A DNA stretch of 64,000 nucleotides from positions 558,001 through 622,000 of the forward strand of contig NZ_JAPEPW010000003.1 in NCBI RefSeq assembly GCF_026339955.1. The letters are read 5' to 3'. The stretch is from Streptomyces sp. NBC_01549 (GTDB lineage: Bacteria; Actinomycetota; Actinomycetes; Streptomycetales; Streptomycetaceae). The position numbers were made by a program, and so were the translations under genes. Below, piece by piece: positions 26,045-34,264 of this stretch. Each line of letters starts with the position of its first letter. Within the stretch, counting starts at the first letter, position 1. A model generated the notes under the pieces. It did not search any database, was not told the origin of the DNA, and saw only the letters and a program-made list of their open reading frames with translations.

Positions 26045-27400
26045 TCACCGGCTGGCATGCGCCGTCGCCCTGTGCACGTTTCCGGTAAGACGGTAGACAC
26101 CGAGCCGAGTGATCCACCCATAAGTAAAACGGGTGGTCCAGTTCCTGCCCGCAAGTCCGTGTTTCGCGCTGGCGAAGATCGACAGCCGCTCGTGGACATA
26201 GCCGTCAACCACGTTGAACTTCCGTCCGGAGTTCCCGTTACGGAAATACGCAGCCCAACCCCGCAGGACCGGGTTGAGATCAGCTACCACGGCGGATACC
26301 GGCCGCTCAGTCCTCGAACGAGCGGTCACCGCACGGACTTTATCCCGCAGCACCCGCATCGCCCTGGCCGAAGGCCAGCGGTGCAAGTAGTAACTGCCCC
26401 GCCATTTCCACGACTCCATCTTCCGGTGGTGGAAGCCGAGAAAGTCGAAGCCCTGCCCGCCTCGGGTGAGGCAGACGATGCCGGTCTTCTCGGGGTGCAA
26501 TCGCATCCCGAGCCGTTCCAGAACTCGCGCCGCCAATTCACGGACCTGTTCAGCCCGTTGCTCTGTTGGCGACAGGACTACGAAATCATCGCAGTACCTC
26601 ACCAGCGCCCCCAGCCGGCGACCTTCGTTCTGCCACGCCTCGTCGAGAACGTGCAGCGCGATATTTGCCAGCAATGGGGAAATCGGTGAGCCCTGAGGGG
26701 TTCCCGCCCCGGTAGGCGAGGTCACCCCGCCCTCCAGGACTCCCATCCGTAGCCATGCCCCGATCAGCTTCAGCATCGGCCGGTCCACCACACGCCGTGC
26801 CACCTGGGCCATCAGCGCCTCATGGCCGATCGTGCCGAAGCAGTCGCGGATATCGGCCTCGAACACCCACTCCCGCCGCTGGTTCGCGGCGACACGCACT
26901 GCTTCGCACGCGGACCGCTTCGGCCGGAATCCATAGCTCGCCTCGGTGAACTGTGCCTCGAATACTGGTTCAAGGACCAGTTTCGCAGCCGTCATCACCA
27001 CTCGGTCCGCCACCGTGGGGATCGAAAGCGGCCGGAACTCCCCCGGCCGCCCCGGTTTGGGAATCTGAACCCGCCGCAACAGTGCCGGACGATACGTATG
27101 CGTCCGCAGCCTCTGCGAAAGGTCCTGGAGGAATGCATCCACCCCCGAGGATTCCACAGCGTCGACGGTCATGCCGTCCACGCCGGGGGCACCCCGGTTT
27201 GCGCACACACCGGCCCACGCCCGCCGAAGAACGTCCATGCGGTGGACATGGCCATACAGGGCGTGAAACCGGCGTTCGGGTTCTTGCTTGGCACAGCGGT
27301 AAAGCGTCCGTTGCAGGGATCGGACCTTGTCCAGAGGACGGCGGCCTGGTCCTGCGACGCCTTCCTCCCGGCGGATGGAACTAGCCGAAACGGCACTCAT
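26045..27400 (-). CDS. ltrA: Group II intron reverse transcriptase/maturase
   Basis: This 451-residue LtrA-type protein assists splicing and retrohoming of its intron. RT blocks are seen in order: GAPGVDGMTVD, YRPALLRRVQIPKPGRPGEF, RPLSIPTVADRVV, YGFRPKRSACEAVR, GTPQGSPISPLLANIALHVL, the catalytic YCDDFVVLS, and GFDFLGFHH. A maturase (X) domain follows (LNPVLRGWAAYFRNGNSGRK). No C-terminal HNH endonuclease is evident. ATG 27400 follows GGGAGG; the longer open frame upstream is intron RNA. The RT active site is intact, but the host intron is interrupted by an IS upstream. Confidence 0.92.
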   Translation of the reverse strand: MSAVSASSIRREEGVAGPGRRPLDKVRSLQRTLYRCAKQEPERRFHALYGHVHRMDVLRRAWAGVCANRGAPGVDGMTVDAVESSGVDAFLQDLSQRLRTHTYRPALLRRVQIPKPGRPGEFRPLSIPTVADRVVMTAAKLVLEPVFEAQFTEASYGFRPKRSACEAVRVAANQRREWVFEADIRDCFGTIGHEALMAQVARRVVDRPMLKLIGAWLRMGVLEGGVTSPTGAGTPQGSPISPLLANIALHVLDEAWQNEGRRLGALVRYCDDFVVLSPTEQRAEQVRELAARVLERLGMRLHPEKTGIVCLTRGGQGFDFLGFHHRKMESWKWRGSYYLHRWPSARAMRVLRDKVRAVTARSRTERPVSAVVADLNPVLRGWAAYFRNGNSGRKFNVVDGYVHERLSIFASAKHGLAGRNWTTRFTYGWITRLGVYRLTGNVHRATAHASR

Positions 27401-27655
27401 CCGGGCCCCTCCCTGTTCGCGAATCGCGTCGACGAAGTGGGGTCCTTCGCTCCCAGCGGGTTGTGTTGTCCCGCCGATCGTCACTACTACGACCCCCTCC
27501 GACTGCCTCTCGACAACCCGCCATTTCCCGGTTCTGCCGGTTATAGGCAGGCCACGCTTCCCGGGCCGCAATACCCGGGGCCGAGGAGGCTCTCTCCAGT
27601 TCCCAGGACAACCTTCCGACCATTCCACGCCCCTTACACCGGGCACGGCCCCGGC

Positions 27656-29087
27656 GTAGTTGATCTTTGATGGGTTTTGGGTCGTTTGCCCAGGGGGAGG
27701 GGTGTGAGTTGCCAGACGAGCGCGGCCTCTGATGATCTTTCAGGTTCCTACGCCAGAAGATCGTCTCAGGAGCCGCGCTCGTGTCCGCATCCTCCCTGAT
27801 CAGCCCTGTCCTTGGCCAGCTCACCGATCTCGCGCTGTGGGAGGCCGAGCTCGCCGCCGACCCTGTGGCAGTGGAATCCGCGCTGGTCAGCAGGTTGCGG
27901 CAGGTCCCTGACCGGCGTGCGGAGCGTGGGCGGCGGCATCCCCTGGTGGTGATCCTGGTGCTGGCCGCGTGCGCGACGCTGGTGGTCGGTGGTGACTCCA
28001 TGACCGCGATCTGGCAGTGGTCCGCCCGCGCCCCGCAGGTCAAACTGGCCCGCCTCGGCGCCCGGTACGACCCGCTGGCCGGCCAGTACCTTGTGCCCAG
28101 CGAGCGCACCTTCCGCCGCGTGCTCGCCGACCTGGATGCCGACGTGCTGGACGCGGCGACCTGCGCATACGTCACCGACGTCGCGACCGGAAAGGCACCG
28201 ACGCCCGAGGTCCCGGACACCCCGGGGCCCATCGAGCGCGAACAGCGCCGCGCCGCCCAGCGGGCCGTGGAACACCCGGCGCCGGCCGGGCTGCTGCCCG
28301 CTGCGGCTCTCGACGGCAAGGCCCTGACCGGCGCCCGCACCGAATCGGGGCGGGTCTTCCTGGTCGGGGCGGTCGACCACGCCAGCGGCGCGGTCCTCGG
28401 CCAGAGGCAGGTTCCGGACAAGCGCGGCGAGGGCGAGGCGGCCCGCATGCTGCTGGCCCAACTCGCCTTGTCCGGCCGGGTGTTCACCCTGGACGCCCTG
28501 CACACCACGAAGAAGACCGCCCACCTGATCACGGACCGGCTCGACGCCCACTACGTCCTGATCCTGAAGGGGAACCAGCCGCTGGCCCGCGCCGCCGCCC
28601 AGGCGCTGCTGGCCGGTACCGACGCCGAGTGGACCGAGACCACCGAGGCCGAGGACGACCGTGGGCACGGGCGCACCGAGCGTCGCACGATCCGCACCGC
28701 CCAAGCCGACGACGCCCTCTTCCCCGGCGCGGGACAGGTCTTCCGCCTGCGCCGTGACACCGGCGGCCTCGACGGAACCTGGACCGGGAAGGAGATCGTC
28801 TTCGGCGTCACCAGCCTGCCCGCCCACCTCGCAGGCCCCGCTCACCTCAACCACTACGAGAGGGTCCACTGGTCCATAGAAAACAAGATCCACTGGGTGC
28901 GGGACGTCACCTTCCATGAGGACAACTCCCAGGTCAGGACCGGCACCGCACCCCGAGCACTGGCCAGCTTCCGCAACCTGGGCATCAGCACGCTCCGCCT
29001 GGCCGGACGAGCCAACATCGCCCACGCCCGCCGCGATCTCCTCAACCACAACGACGCCTTCGCCGTCTACGGCATCTGATCAACTAC
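27656..29087 (+). mobile_element. ISAs1-family element inserted in the intron
   Basis: The boundaries are set by the inverted 10-mers GTAGTTGATC (27656-27665) and GATCAACTAC (29078-29087). The element holds one intact transposase. No matching target duplication is seen next to these repeats. A long imperfect hairpin (GAGCGCGGCCTC ... GAGCCGCGCTC) precedes the ORF at 27719-27780 and may limit transposase expression. Confidence 0.7.
27781..29079 (+). CDS. ISAs1-family transposase
   Basis: This 432-residue DDE transposase has RQVPDRRAERGRRHPLVVIL near the N-terminus, LDGKALTGARTESGR (first Asp), FTLDALHTTKKTAHLITD (second Asp), YVLILKGNQP, and the C-terminal HWSIENKIHWVRDVTFHEDN carrying the Glu. 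This matches the H-repeat/ISAs1 family. The start is GTG 27781 directly after a hairpin. The stop overlaps the terminal repeat. It appears intact. Confidence 0.92.
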   Translation: MSASSLISPVLGQLTDLALWEAELAADPVAVESALVSRLRQVPDRRAERGRRHPLVVILVLAACATLVVGGDSMTAIWQWSARAPQVKLARLGARYDPLAGQYLVPSERTFRRVLADLDADVLDAATCAYVTDVATGKAPTPEVPDTPGPIEREQRRAAQRAVEHPAPAGLLPAAALDGKALTGARTESGRVFLVGAVDHASGAVLGQRQVPDKRGEGEAARMLLAQLALSGRVFTLDALHTTKKTAHLITDRLDAHYVLILKGNQPLARAAAQALLAGTDAEWTETTEAEDDRGHGRTERRTIRTAQADDALFPGAGQVFRLRRDTGGLDGTWTGKEIVFGVTSLPAHLAGPAHLNHYERVHWSIENKIHWVRDVTFHEDNSQVRTGTAPRALASFRNLGISTLRLAGRANIAHARRDLLNHNDAFAVYGI

Positions 29088-29490
29088 CACGAAGCCGGAC
29101 ACAACCGAACAACGCCGGGGCCGTGTTACACCGGGAGGTTCTTCGACAACCGCTCCAGGTCCGAGATCATCTTCCGTGGCCTTCGCCACTCCCGAGTACC
29201 GAACGTCTCGCTCGCGCCTGCGCGGTCCCGGCCGGGAGCTCTGCGCCGGATCCGGAGCGAAGGGCCGCTTCTACGCTGGGCCGTCATCGACTTCAGCGCC
29301 CCGCTACTCGGCATCTGCTGGCACGGCGCCACCCGGCAGCACCGACGTACCGACCTGATGCCTTTCACCATCACCGGCGCCGCTGGCCGGGCCGGTGCGA
29401 GTTGCTGGCTCAAGATGCCCCGCGGAGGATTTTCCCAGGCGTCGACCCCGACACCCCGCAGGCGCCCAGACCCGTTTCTTCGAGACGGAA
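29088..29490 (-). other. Probable 5' region of the interrupted group II intron
   Basis: There is no gene. The minus strand next to the ISAs1 element carries CACGGCCCCGGC, complementary to the intron sequence on the other side. The preceding 350 bases are rich in structured GC stems without coding signal, as expected for intron domain I. A 5' splice site of GTGYG type is not firmly identified; GTGTCGGGG near 29452 is one candidate. Confidence 0.4.
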
Positions 29491-29522
29491 CCTGTCAAAG
29501 CGATCAAGGCAGGTAGATCGTT

Positions 29523-30584
29523 CTAACGCTGTGCTGGGATCAGTGGGCCGTCTGGTGCCGGCTGGTTGATCCAGGCCGCTGCGGGGAGCTTGGGAGGCTC
29601 GGGTGGTTTGCGGACGAAGCGTTCGGGGTGCTTCGCGTAGACCGTCTGGAGGACGTCGGCACGCATCTCGCGGAGCTGCTCGGCGAGACCGAAGTGCACG
29701 TCGTAGGGCGTGTGCAGGCCGATCCCGGAGTGCCGATGCTCTTCGTTGTACCAGGTGAAGAACTGGGTGCACCACGCCCGGGCGTCCTCGAGGGATCCGA
29801 AACGCTCGGGAAAGTCGTGCCGGTATTTCAGGGTCTTGTACTGGCTCTCGCTGTACGGGTTGTCGTTCGACGTCTTCGGCCGCGAATGCGACTTGGTGAC
29901 GCCGAGATGGGCCATCATCTGGGCGACGTTCTGCGCGACCATCGGGGACCCGCGGTCCGAGTGGATCGTCAACTGCCCTGGTTCGATACCGTACTTGGCG
30001 ATCGACTCGGACAGGAACCGCTCGGCGAGGTCCTTGTTCTCGTGGGCGGCGATCATCCAGCCGACCGTGTAGCGGCTGAAGATGTCGATGATCGTGTAGA
30101 GGCAGTAGTAGACGCCCTTGACCGGCCCCTTCAGCTTCGTGATGTCCCAGCTCCATACCCGGTTCGGGCCCTCGGCGACCAGCTCGGGAACGGTCCGGGG
30201 CGGGTGGACGGCCTGGCGGCGGCGTTCACGGACCTCGCCATGCCGTCGCAGGAGCCGGTACATCGTCGACTCCGAGCACAGGTAGACACCCCGGTCCAGG
30301 AGCACCGCGTAGATCTCGGCGGGCGCCATGTCGGCGAACTCCAGGGAATGGAGCACGTCGAGGACCCGTATCTCCTCCTCGGGTGTGAGAGCGCGGGCGT
30401 GTCGGCGCCGTTCTGGCCGCGGCTTGGCCGGGGCGGGGCTTCGGCGGTGTTGGCGGTAGTAGGTGGCACGGCTCACGCCGAGAGCGGCGCATGCCTGGAC
30501 GCGTCCGACCAGCCCGCTGAGCTCTTCAAGGGCCTGATTGCGGGCGGTGTTGAACGCCACGGCCGCGAGCTGGGCTTCGGTCAC
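29523..30584 (-). CDS. IS3-family transposase OrfB
   Basis: This 353-residue integrase-type transposase has an HTH_21 region (HSLEFADMAPAEIYAVLLDR), RVWSWDITKLKGPVKGVYYC (first Asp), TIHSDRGSPMVAQNVAQMMA (second Asp), and DNPYSESQYKTLKYRHDFPE (Glu). The start is GTG 30584 overlapping the orfA stop (GTGA). It is intact, but OrfA is frameshifted. Confidence 0.9.
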   Translation of the reverse strand: MTEAQLAAVAFNTARNQALEELSGLVGRVQACAALGVSRATYYRQHRRSPAPAKPRPERRRHARALTPEEEIRVLDVLHSLEFADMAPAEIYAVLLDRGVYLCSESTMYRLLRRHGEVRERRRQAVHPPRTVPELVAEGPNRVWSWDITKLKGPVKGVYYCLYTIIDIFSRYTVGWMIAAHENKDLAERFLSESIAKYGIEPGQLTIHSDRGSPMVAQNVAQMMAHLGVTKSHSRPKTSNDNPYSESQYKTLKYRHDFPERFGSLEDARAWCTQFFTWYNEEHRHSGIGLHTPYDVHFGLAEQLREMRADVLQTVYAKHPERFVRKPPEPPKLPAAAWINQPAPDGPLIPAQR

Positions 30585-30993
30585 TGGTTCTTCTCGCCGT
30601 TCCGGGTCGGGGCGCTGTCCGTGGCGAACTGGTCGAGCAGCGCGGAGAGTTTCCCTGGACCTCGATGGCGGTGCGGGCCTTCGCGAGGTCGGCTTCCAGG
30701 CGGGCTTTCTCCGCCTTGAGCTTCTCGATCTCCTTGTCCCTGGGGTCCGCCTTCGGCCGTCCGGCCGACGCGGCGAGCGCGTCCAGGGCACCCTTGTCCC
30801 GCTGTTGCCGCCACGTCGTGATCAGCGACGAATACAGGCCCTCCCGCCGCAGCAGAGCACCCTTGCCCTTCTTGTCCAACGTCTCGTACTCCGCGAGGAT
30901 CCTCGCCTTGTACTCCGCGGTATACCGGCGCGGACCGGCCGAACGGGCTTCTACCTGCGGATCAGGGGTCCCGTGGTCATTCGTGCTGGCCAC
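30581..30993 (-). pseudogene. IS3-family OrfA, frameshifted
   Basis: The N-terminal HTH reads RRYTAEYKARILAEYETLDK, then LYSSLITTWRQQRDKGALDA and the leucine-zipper region DKEIEKLKAEKARLEADLAK. After AIEVQ the continuation KLSALLDQFATD is in another frame, near 30655, so about 25 C-terminal residues are lost from the first frame. GTG 30993 lies 10 bases after AAGGAG. A GGGAAAC heptamer is at the shift site; a programmed event there cannot be excluded. Confidence 0.7.
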
Positions 30994-31064
30994 CCGGGCA
31001 CTACTCCTTCTCCGCCCTCGACTCAATGAATCATCCAGTATGCCTGACTCGATCTACTTTGACA

Positions 31065-31429
31065 GAGAGGGGTGGAAAGAAGTCGACCAGCCACGACGGA
31101 TCCGCGAGAACCAGACCCTGGCCACCGTCGCTGCAGCGCTCATTGATCAGTGGGAGCACAACCACGCGATAGAGGTCAGCGCCACCATCGACCAGACCCA
31201 GATCGAGCGAGCGCAACGGATCTTTGGCCAACGACTCGTCCCGGACGACCATGAAGAATCCCCCACCGGCCACAAGGTAACGATCCGCTTCCTGCATCTG
31301 GAGGACGTGCGAGCACTACTGCCGTTCGGGAGCGCCATCACTGTGCACGGCCCCACCGAAGCCAGGGCTCACCTCCGCGACCTCGCCACCAATCTTGCCC
31401 ACCACTATGCGCCGTCACCAACGTCCTGA
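31065..31429 (+). pseudogene. WYL-domain regulator C-terminus
   Basis: The open frame reads RIRENQTLATVAAALIDQWE, KVTIRFLHLEDVRALLPFGS, AITVHGPTEARAHLRDLATN. This matches the final part of WYL/YafY-like transcription regulators. The DNA-binding and WYL core are missing, cut by the IS3 element at 31064. Confidence 0.55.
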
Positions 31430-31439
31430 CCCGCAACAC

Positions 31440-31550
31440 CTACGCGCCCTGTTGCCGCCGGACCGGCTTCTTCGCCGTCGCAGACTTCTTCACAGTCTTC
31501 TTGGCGGGCGCCTTCTTCGCGGTCTTCCTGACTGTGGTCTTCTTCGGCAT
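31440..31550 (-). CDS. Lys-rich small histone-like protein
   Basis: This 36-residue protein is almost entirely Lys, Ala, Thr, Val and Arg (MPKKTTVRKTAKKAP, then KKTVKKSATAKKPV). The composition matches the short basic histone H1-like tails found in Streptomyces. ATG 31548-31550 is the first start. A 22-bp stem-loop lies about 40 bases upstream. It probably binds DNA nonspecifically; it could also be the tail of a longer ancestral protein. Confidence 0.5.
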   Translation of the reverse strand: MPKKTTVRKTAKKAPAKKTVKKSATAKKPVRRQQGA

Positions 31551-31586
31551 CTCGTGGACCGGGACCGCACCACTGCCGCCCCTCCC

Positions 31587-31633
31587 GGCAGCGCGATGCC
31601 CGGCACCGTTTCGGTGCCGGGCATCGCGCTGCC
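31587..31633. terminator. Perfect 22-bp stem-loop
   Basis: The arm at 31587-31608 pairs perfectly with 31612-31633 around a TTT loop. It separates the small basic gene from the unit starting at 31777. The direction of action is uncertain. Confidence 0.7.
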
Positions 31634-31776
31634 AACTGCCGGAGGCGGCCTTCACCTTGTGTGCGCGATGGTGGCGGACCGCCCGGTTCACCTTCACGCG
31701 TGAAACCGAGGCGGTCTTGCGGGCGATCAACGCTGGTTGGTTGGCTGATCGTTCCGATGACCAGGAGGGGAAAGCC

Positions 31777-32022
31777 GTGGCAGCGAGCCAGTCGGAACAC
31801 CTAAAGTCGCTGATCATCAGTACCGCGCAAGAGCTGTGGGAGGACAAGGCAGCGCTGGGCAAGTTCCTCGAAGTGGTCTGGCGCAGCAAGGGATTCGTCA
31901 AGCTGGCTGACGCGCTGGAGCAGTCCGGCGTCAGGCCGGCGAACGCCACGTGGCGTCTGGTGGTGGACGCACCGCCGGGGTGCCCGCTGGCAGAACTAGG
32001 CTGCTGGAATGGATACGGGTGA
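31777..32022 (+). CDS. Small protein of unknown function
   Basis: This 81-residue protein (SEHLKSLIISTAQELWEDKA, LGKFLEVVWRSKGFVKLADA, LEQSGVRPANATWRLVVD) is of no family I know. GTG 31777 follows a strong AGGAGGGG box. The stop overlaps the start region of the PHP-domain gene by 14 bases, so the two are likely translated together. Confidence 0.6.
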   Translation: MAASQSEHLKSLIISTAQELWEDKAALGKFLEVVWRSKGFVKLADALEQSGVRPANATWRLVVDAPPGCPLAELGCWNGYG

Positions 32023-33031
32023 CAAAGCGGGAAGAGGTTTTCAGGTGTCTCAGTTCCCGCCGACGCGGGTGGCCGATCGCGGGCGTGGCTGGTACCGAGG
32101 TGACTGCCATGTGCATTCGGTGTCCTCGGACAGCGGCGAGCTGACGCCGGCACAGCTTGTGGCCGGCGCCCGTGCGGCGGGACTTGATTTCCTTGCGACC
32201 ACCGAGCACAACACTCCCGAGACGCATGACGCCTGGAGCCAGCACATCGGCGACGATCTGCTGGTGATCTTGGGCCAAGAGGTCGCCACGCGGACCGGAC
32301 ACTGGCTCGCGCTGGGGGTCCGCCCAGGTCAGATAGTTGACTGGCGCTATGGCGTGCGGGACAACGTGGTCGACCGGCATCTGGATGAGGTTCACCGGTC
32401 CGGTGGGCTCTGTGCGGCGGCTCATCCGCACGCGCCGTACGCCTCGGGCACGTTCATGTACCCGTATCAGGGCTTCGACGTGGTTGAGGTGTGGAATGGG
32501 CAGTGGAGTTCGGATGTGCCATGGCAGGCGGACAATGAGGCGGCCTTGGCCGAGTGGGGACGCAGTCTGGCCGCGGAGATCTGCGCCGGACGGTGGCGGC
32601 CTGCGATAGGAAACAGCGATACCCACCTGGAGAACCAGATCGGCAGCCCGCACACCGTCGTGCTGGCGGACGAGCTGAGTGTCAACGCGATCCTTGCCGG
32701 TATCCGCGCTGGTCACAGCTGGATCGCCGGCTCGGACGCCATCGAGCTGTCGTTCACAGTCTCTGCCGGTGATCGTAGTGCTGGGATCGGTGAGCGGTTG
32801 AAGATCGGCGATGAGCCAGCCGTCGCGCGAGTTGACGTACGCGCCGTGCCCGGCGGCACTGTCAGCCTCCACACCGAGAAGGGAAAGGTGTACGGCGAAT
32901 CGTTGCCCGACACAGGGTCGGGCACCGTGGAGTGGCACATCAGCGCCGGGGAGTCGGCATTCATTCGCACCGAGGTTCGCGACGCGAATGACCACATGGC
33001 AGCGCTCAGCAACCCGATCATCTTGGCCTGA
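32009..33031 (+). CDS. PHP-domain metallohydrolase (CehA/McbA-like)
   Basis: This 340-residue metal-dependent phosphoesterase or amidohydrolase has the PHP metal motifs: DCHVHSVSSDSGELTPAQLV, LDFLATTEHNTPET, CAAAHPHAPYASGTFM, and GNSDTHLENQ. A C-terminal beta-sandwich of about 80 residues follows (VRAVPGGTVSLHTEKGKVYG). ATG 32009 lies inside the upstream small gene; GTG 32045, behind GGGAAGAGG, is an equally good start. There is no signal peptide. Substrate unknown. Confidence 0.85.
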   Translation: MDTGDKAGRGFQVSQFPPTRVADRGRGWYRGDCHVHSVSSDSGELTPAQLVAGARAAGLDFLATTEHNTPETHDAWSQHIGDDLLVILGQEVATRTGHWLALGVRPGQIVDWRYGVRDNVVDRHLDEVHRSGGLCAAAHPHAPYASGTFMYPYQGFDVVEVWNGQWSSDVPWQADNEAALAEWGRSLAAEICAGRWRPAIGNSDTHLENQIGSPHTVVLADELSVNAILAGIRAGHSWIAGSDAIELSFTVSAGDRSAGIGERLKIGDEPAVARVDVRAVPGGTVSLHTEKGKVYGESLPDTGSGTVEWHISAGESAFIRTEVRDANDHMAALSNPIILA

Positions 33032-33054
33032 ACTTCGGACGCCTGATTCTTCGC

Positions 33055-33190
33055 TCACCCTCTGGTTGCCGTCTGCACCCGTACGATGGACGGACGCGGC
33101 TCGCTGCCCGGAAGGCCGTCTGCGGCGTGCCAGCCCTTGCCGAGTGGCTCTGGTGAGCGTTCGATCAGTCGTACGGTGAAGGCATGGGCA
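33055..33190 (-). pseudogene. C-terminal fragment of an unknown gene
   Basis: The minus strand reads FTVRLIERSPEPLGKGWHAA, then DGLPGSEPRPSIVRVQ to a stop at 33055. It is coding-like, but its upstream part is replaced by an IS110 remnant. Not recognised. Confidence 0.25.
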
Positions 33191-33195
33191 GGGAG

Positions 33196-33478
33196 CATCG
33201 GAGTCGTGACCGCTGCCCGACTCCTGGGCCGGACCGGGAACCCCACCCGCTTCCCGACCGCCGGCGCTTTCGCCCAGTACGCCGGCACGCTCCCATCGAG
33301 ATCGCCAGCGCGGACCGCGCACGCCACCGCCTGTCCAGGCGCGGCGACCGCCAGCTCAACGCGGCACTTCACACCGTCGCCATCACACAGATCCGCATGC
33401 CGGGCACCCGGGGCCACACCTACTACCAGGCCAAACTCGCAGAAGGAAAGACACCCCGGGAAGCAAAACGCTGCCTGA
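33196..33478 (+). pseudogene. IS110-family transposase remnant (left part)
   Basis: The frames read GRTGNPTRFPTAGAFAQYAG, then, after a shift, EIASADRARHRLSRRGDRQL and NAALHTVAITQIRMPGTRGH, YYQAKLAEGKTPREAKRCL. This is the transposase_20 region of IS110. The next residues, KRRLADHVWRT, are found 3.1 kb away at 36592. The element is split by an IS5-family insertion. Confidence 0.7.
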
Positions 33479-33590
33479 GAAGCCGTTGTCTTTCCGGAGT
33501 TGAAGACTGCGTTTTCGCTGGTCGGGCATAGGGTCGACGATCCCGTGGGAGTAGTGGCCTGTCGTGCTGTCGCTGCCCGGGAGGTCGTGG

Positions 33591-34136
33591 ATGCCGTCGG
33601 TGGTTGGGCTGTTGGAACAGCGTGAGCTGGGTGCTCGCCGTCGTGTGGACGAGCTGCGGGAGGAAGCCGACCGCGTCCAGGCCGAGCTGGCCGTGGCCGA
33701 GCGGGAATGGAAGGAGTGGGTCATCGCCCGCTCGCGGGTCGGCGAGGTGCTGGCACCGGTGGACGAGACCGGAGATCACGCCCGGACCGAGCGGGCGATG
33801 CCGGCCGAGGGACCGGCCGAGGAGGCATCATCGGCATCGAGGGCCGCGAAGCCGAAGTCGCAGGTGCCCATGTGGCGCGAGGGACTGGCCTGGTCTGTGC
33901 TATCGATCGACTACCAGCGCATCCTGCAGGCCCTTGCGGACCGGCATCGCCTCCATCAAGGGCCGCTGACCTGCCAGGAGATGGCCGTCTTGTTCGGCCT
34001 GGACGCGGTGCCGGCGAAGGTGGAGGCGCTGCGGTCGAAGGCGAAACGCCTGGTCGCGCGCGGCTGGCTGGCCGAGCAGCAGCCGGGCCGCTTCACGCTC
34101 GCGCAGAATGTGACCGGGCCAGGCGACGGGTCATGA
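33591..34136 (+). CDS. Passenger protein of the IS5-family element
   Basis: This 181-residue protein has an N-terminal coiled coil (RVDELREEADRVQAELAVAE) and a C-terminal winged-helix-like domain (LTCQEMAVLFGLDAVPAKVE, ALRSKAKRLVARGWLAEQ). It lies between the element terminal repeat and the transposase, in the opposite orientation, so it belongs to the element rather than the host. ATG 33591 follows GGGAGGT. A regulatory role for transposition is possible; the family is not named. Confidence 0.6.
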   Translation: MPSVVGLLEQRELGARRRVDELREEADRVQAELAVAEREWKEWVIARSRVGEVLAPVDETGDHARTERAMPAEGPAEEASSASRAAKPKSQVPMWREGLAWSVLSIDYQRILQALADRHRLHQGPLTCQEMAVLFGLDAVPAKVEALRSKAKRLVARGWLAEQQPGRFTLAQNVTGPGDGS

Positions 34137-34250
34137 GCAGGGTCATCGACCAGTAGACCATCGCCTCAGCACTGACGGTGCGGCGCTCGAAGTCGCGCAC
34201 CAGGCGGCGGGTGCGCATCAGGTGGGCGAAAAGGCGCTCGACGATCCACC
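34093..34250 (-). pseudogene. IS5-family transposase, C-terminal part
   Basis: The minus strand reads RRWIVERLFAHLMRTRRLVR, DFERRTVSAEAMVYWSMTLL. This carries the conserved Y-x2-R-like and Glu-containing end of the IS5 catalytic domain. It is the continuation of the N-terminal part at 35691-36452, separated by the IS110 insertion after the codons for PKR. Confidence 0.8.
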
Positions 34251-34264
34251 TCCTAATGATGTTG

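Larger units (their letters stand above)
25969..27655 (-). mobile_element. Group II intron, 3' portion with maturase ORF
   Basis: The minus strand carries the intron reverse transcriptase followed by a domain V hairpin (26001-26034) and a following domain VI-like stem. Upstream of the ORF the intron RNA continues to 27655, where an ISAs1-family element is inserted. On the far side of that element the sequence CACGGCCCCGGC pairs with GCCGGGGCCGTG near 27644-27655, so the insertion sits in an intron stem-loop. The exact 3' splice site is not fixed. Confidence 0.7.
29493..31064 (-). mobile_element. IS3-family element
   Basis: The ends are defined by related terminal repeats: TGTCAAAGCGATCAAGGCAGG at the left is the inverse of CCTGACTCGATCTACTTTGACA at the right. 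The element encodes orfA and orfB. It interrupts or abuts a WYL-domain regulator gene at 31065. No target duplication was recognised. Confidence 0.75.

Noticed and set aside
30526..30993. Programmed frameshift in IS3 OrfA as a functional signal
   Set aside because: The known programmed shift is from OrfA into OrfB. Here the shift also separates OrfA from its own C-terminus, so mutation is the simpler reading, although GGGAAAC is present.
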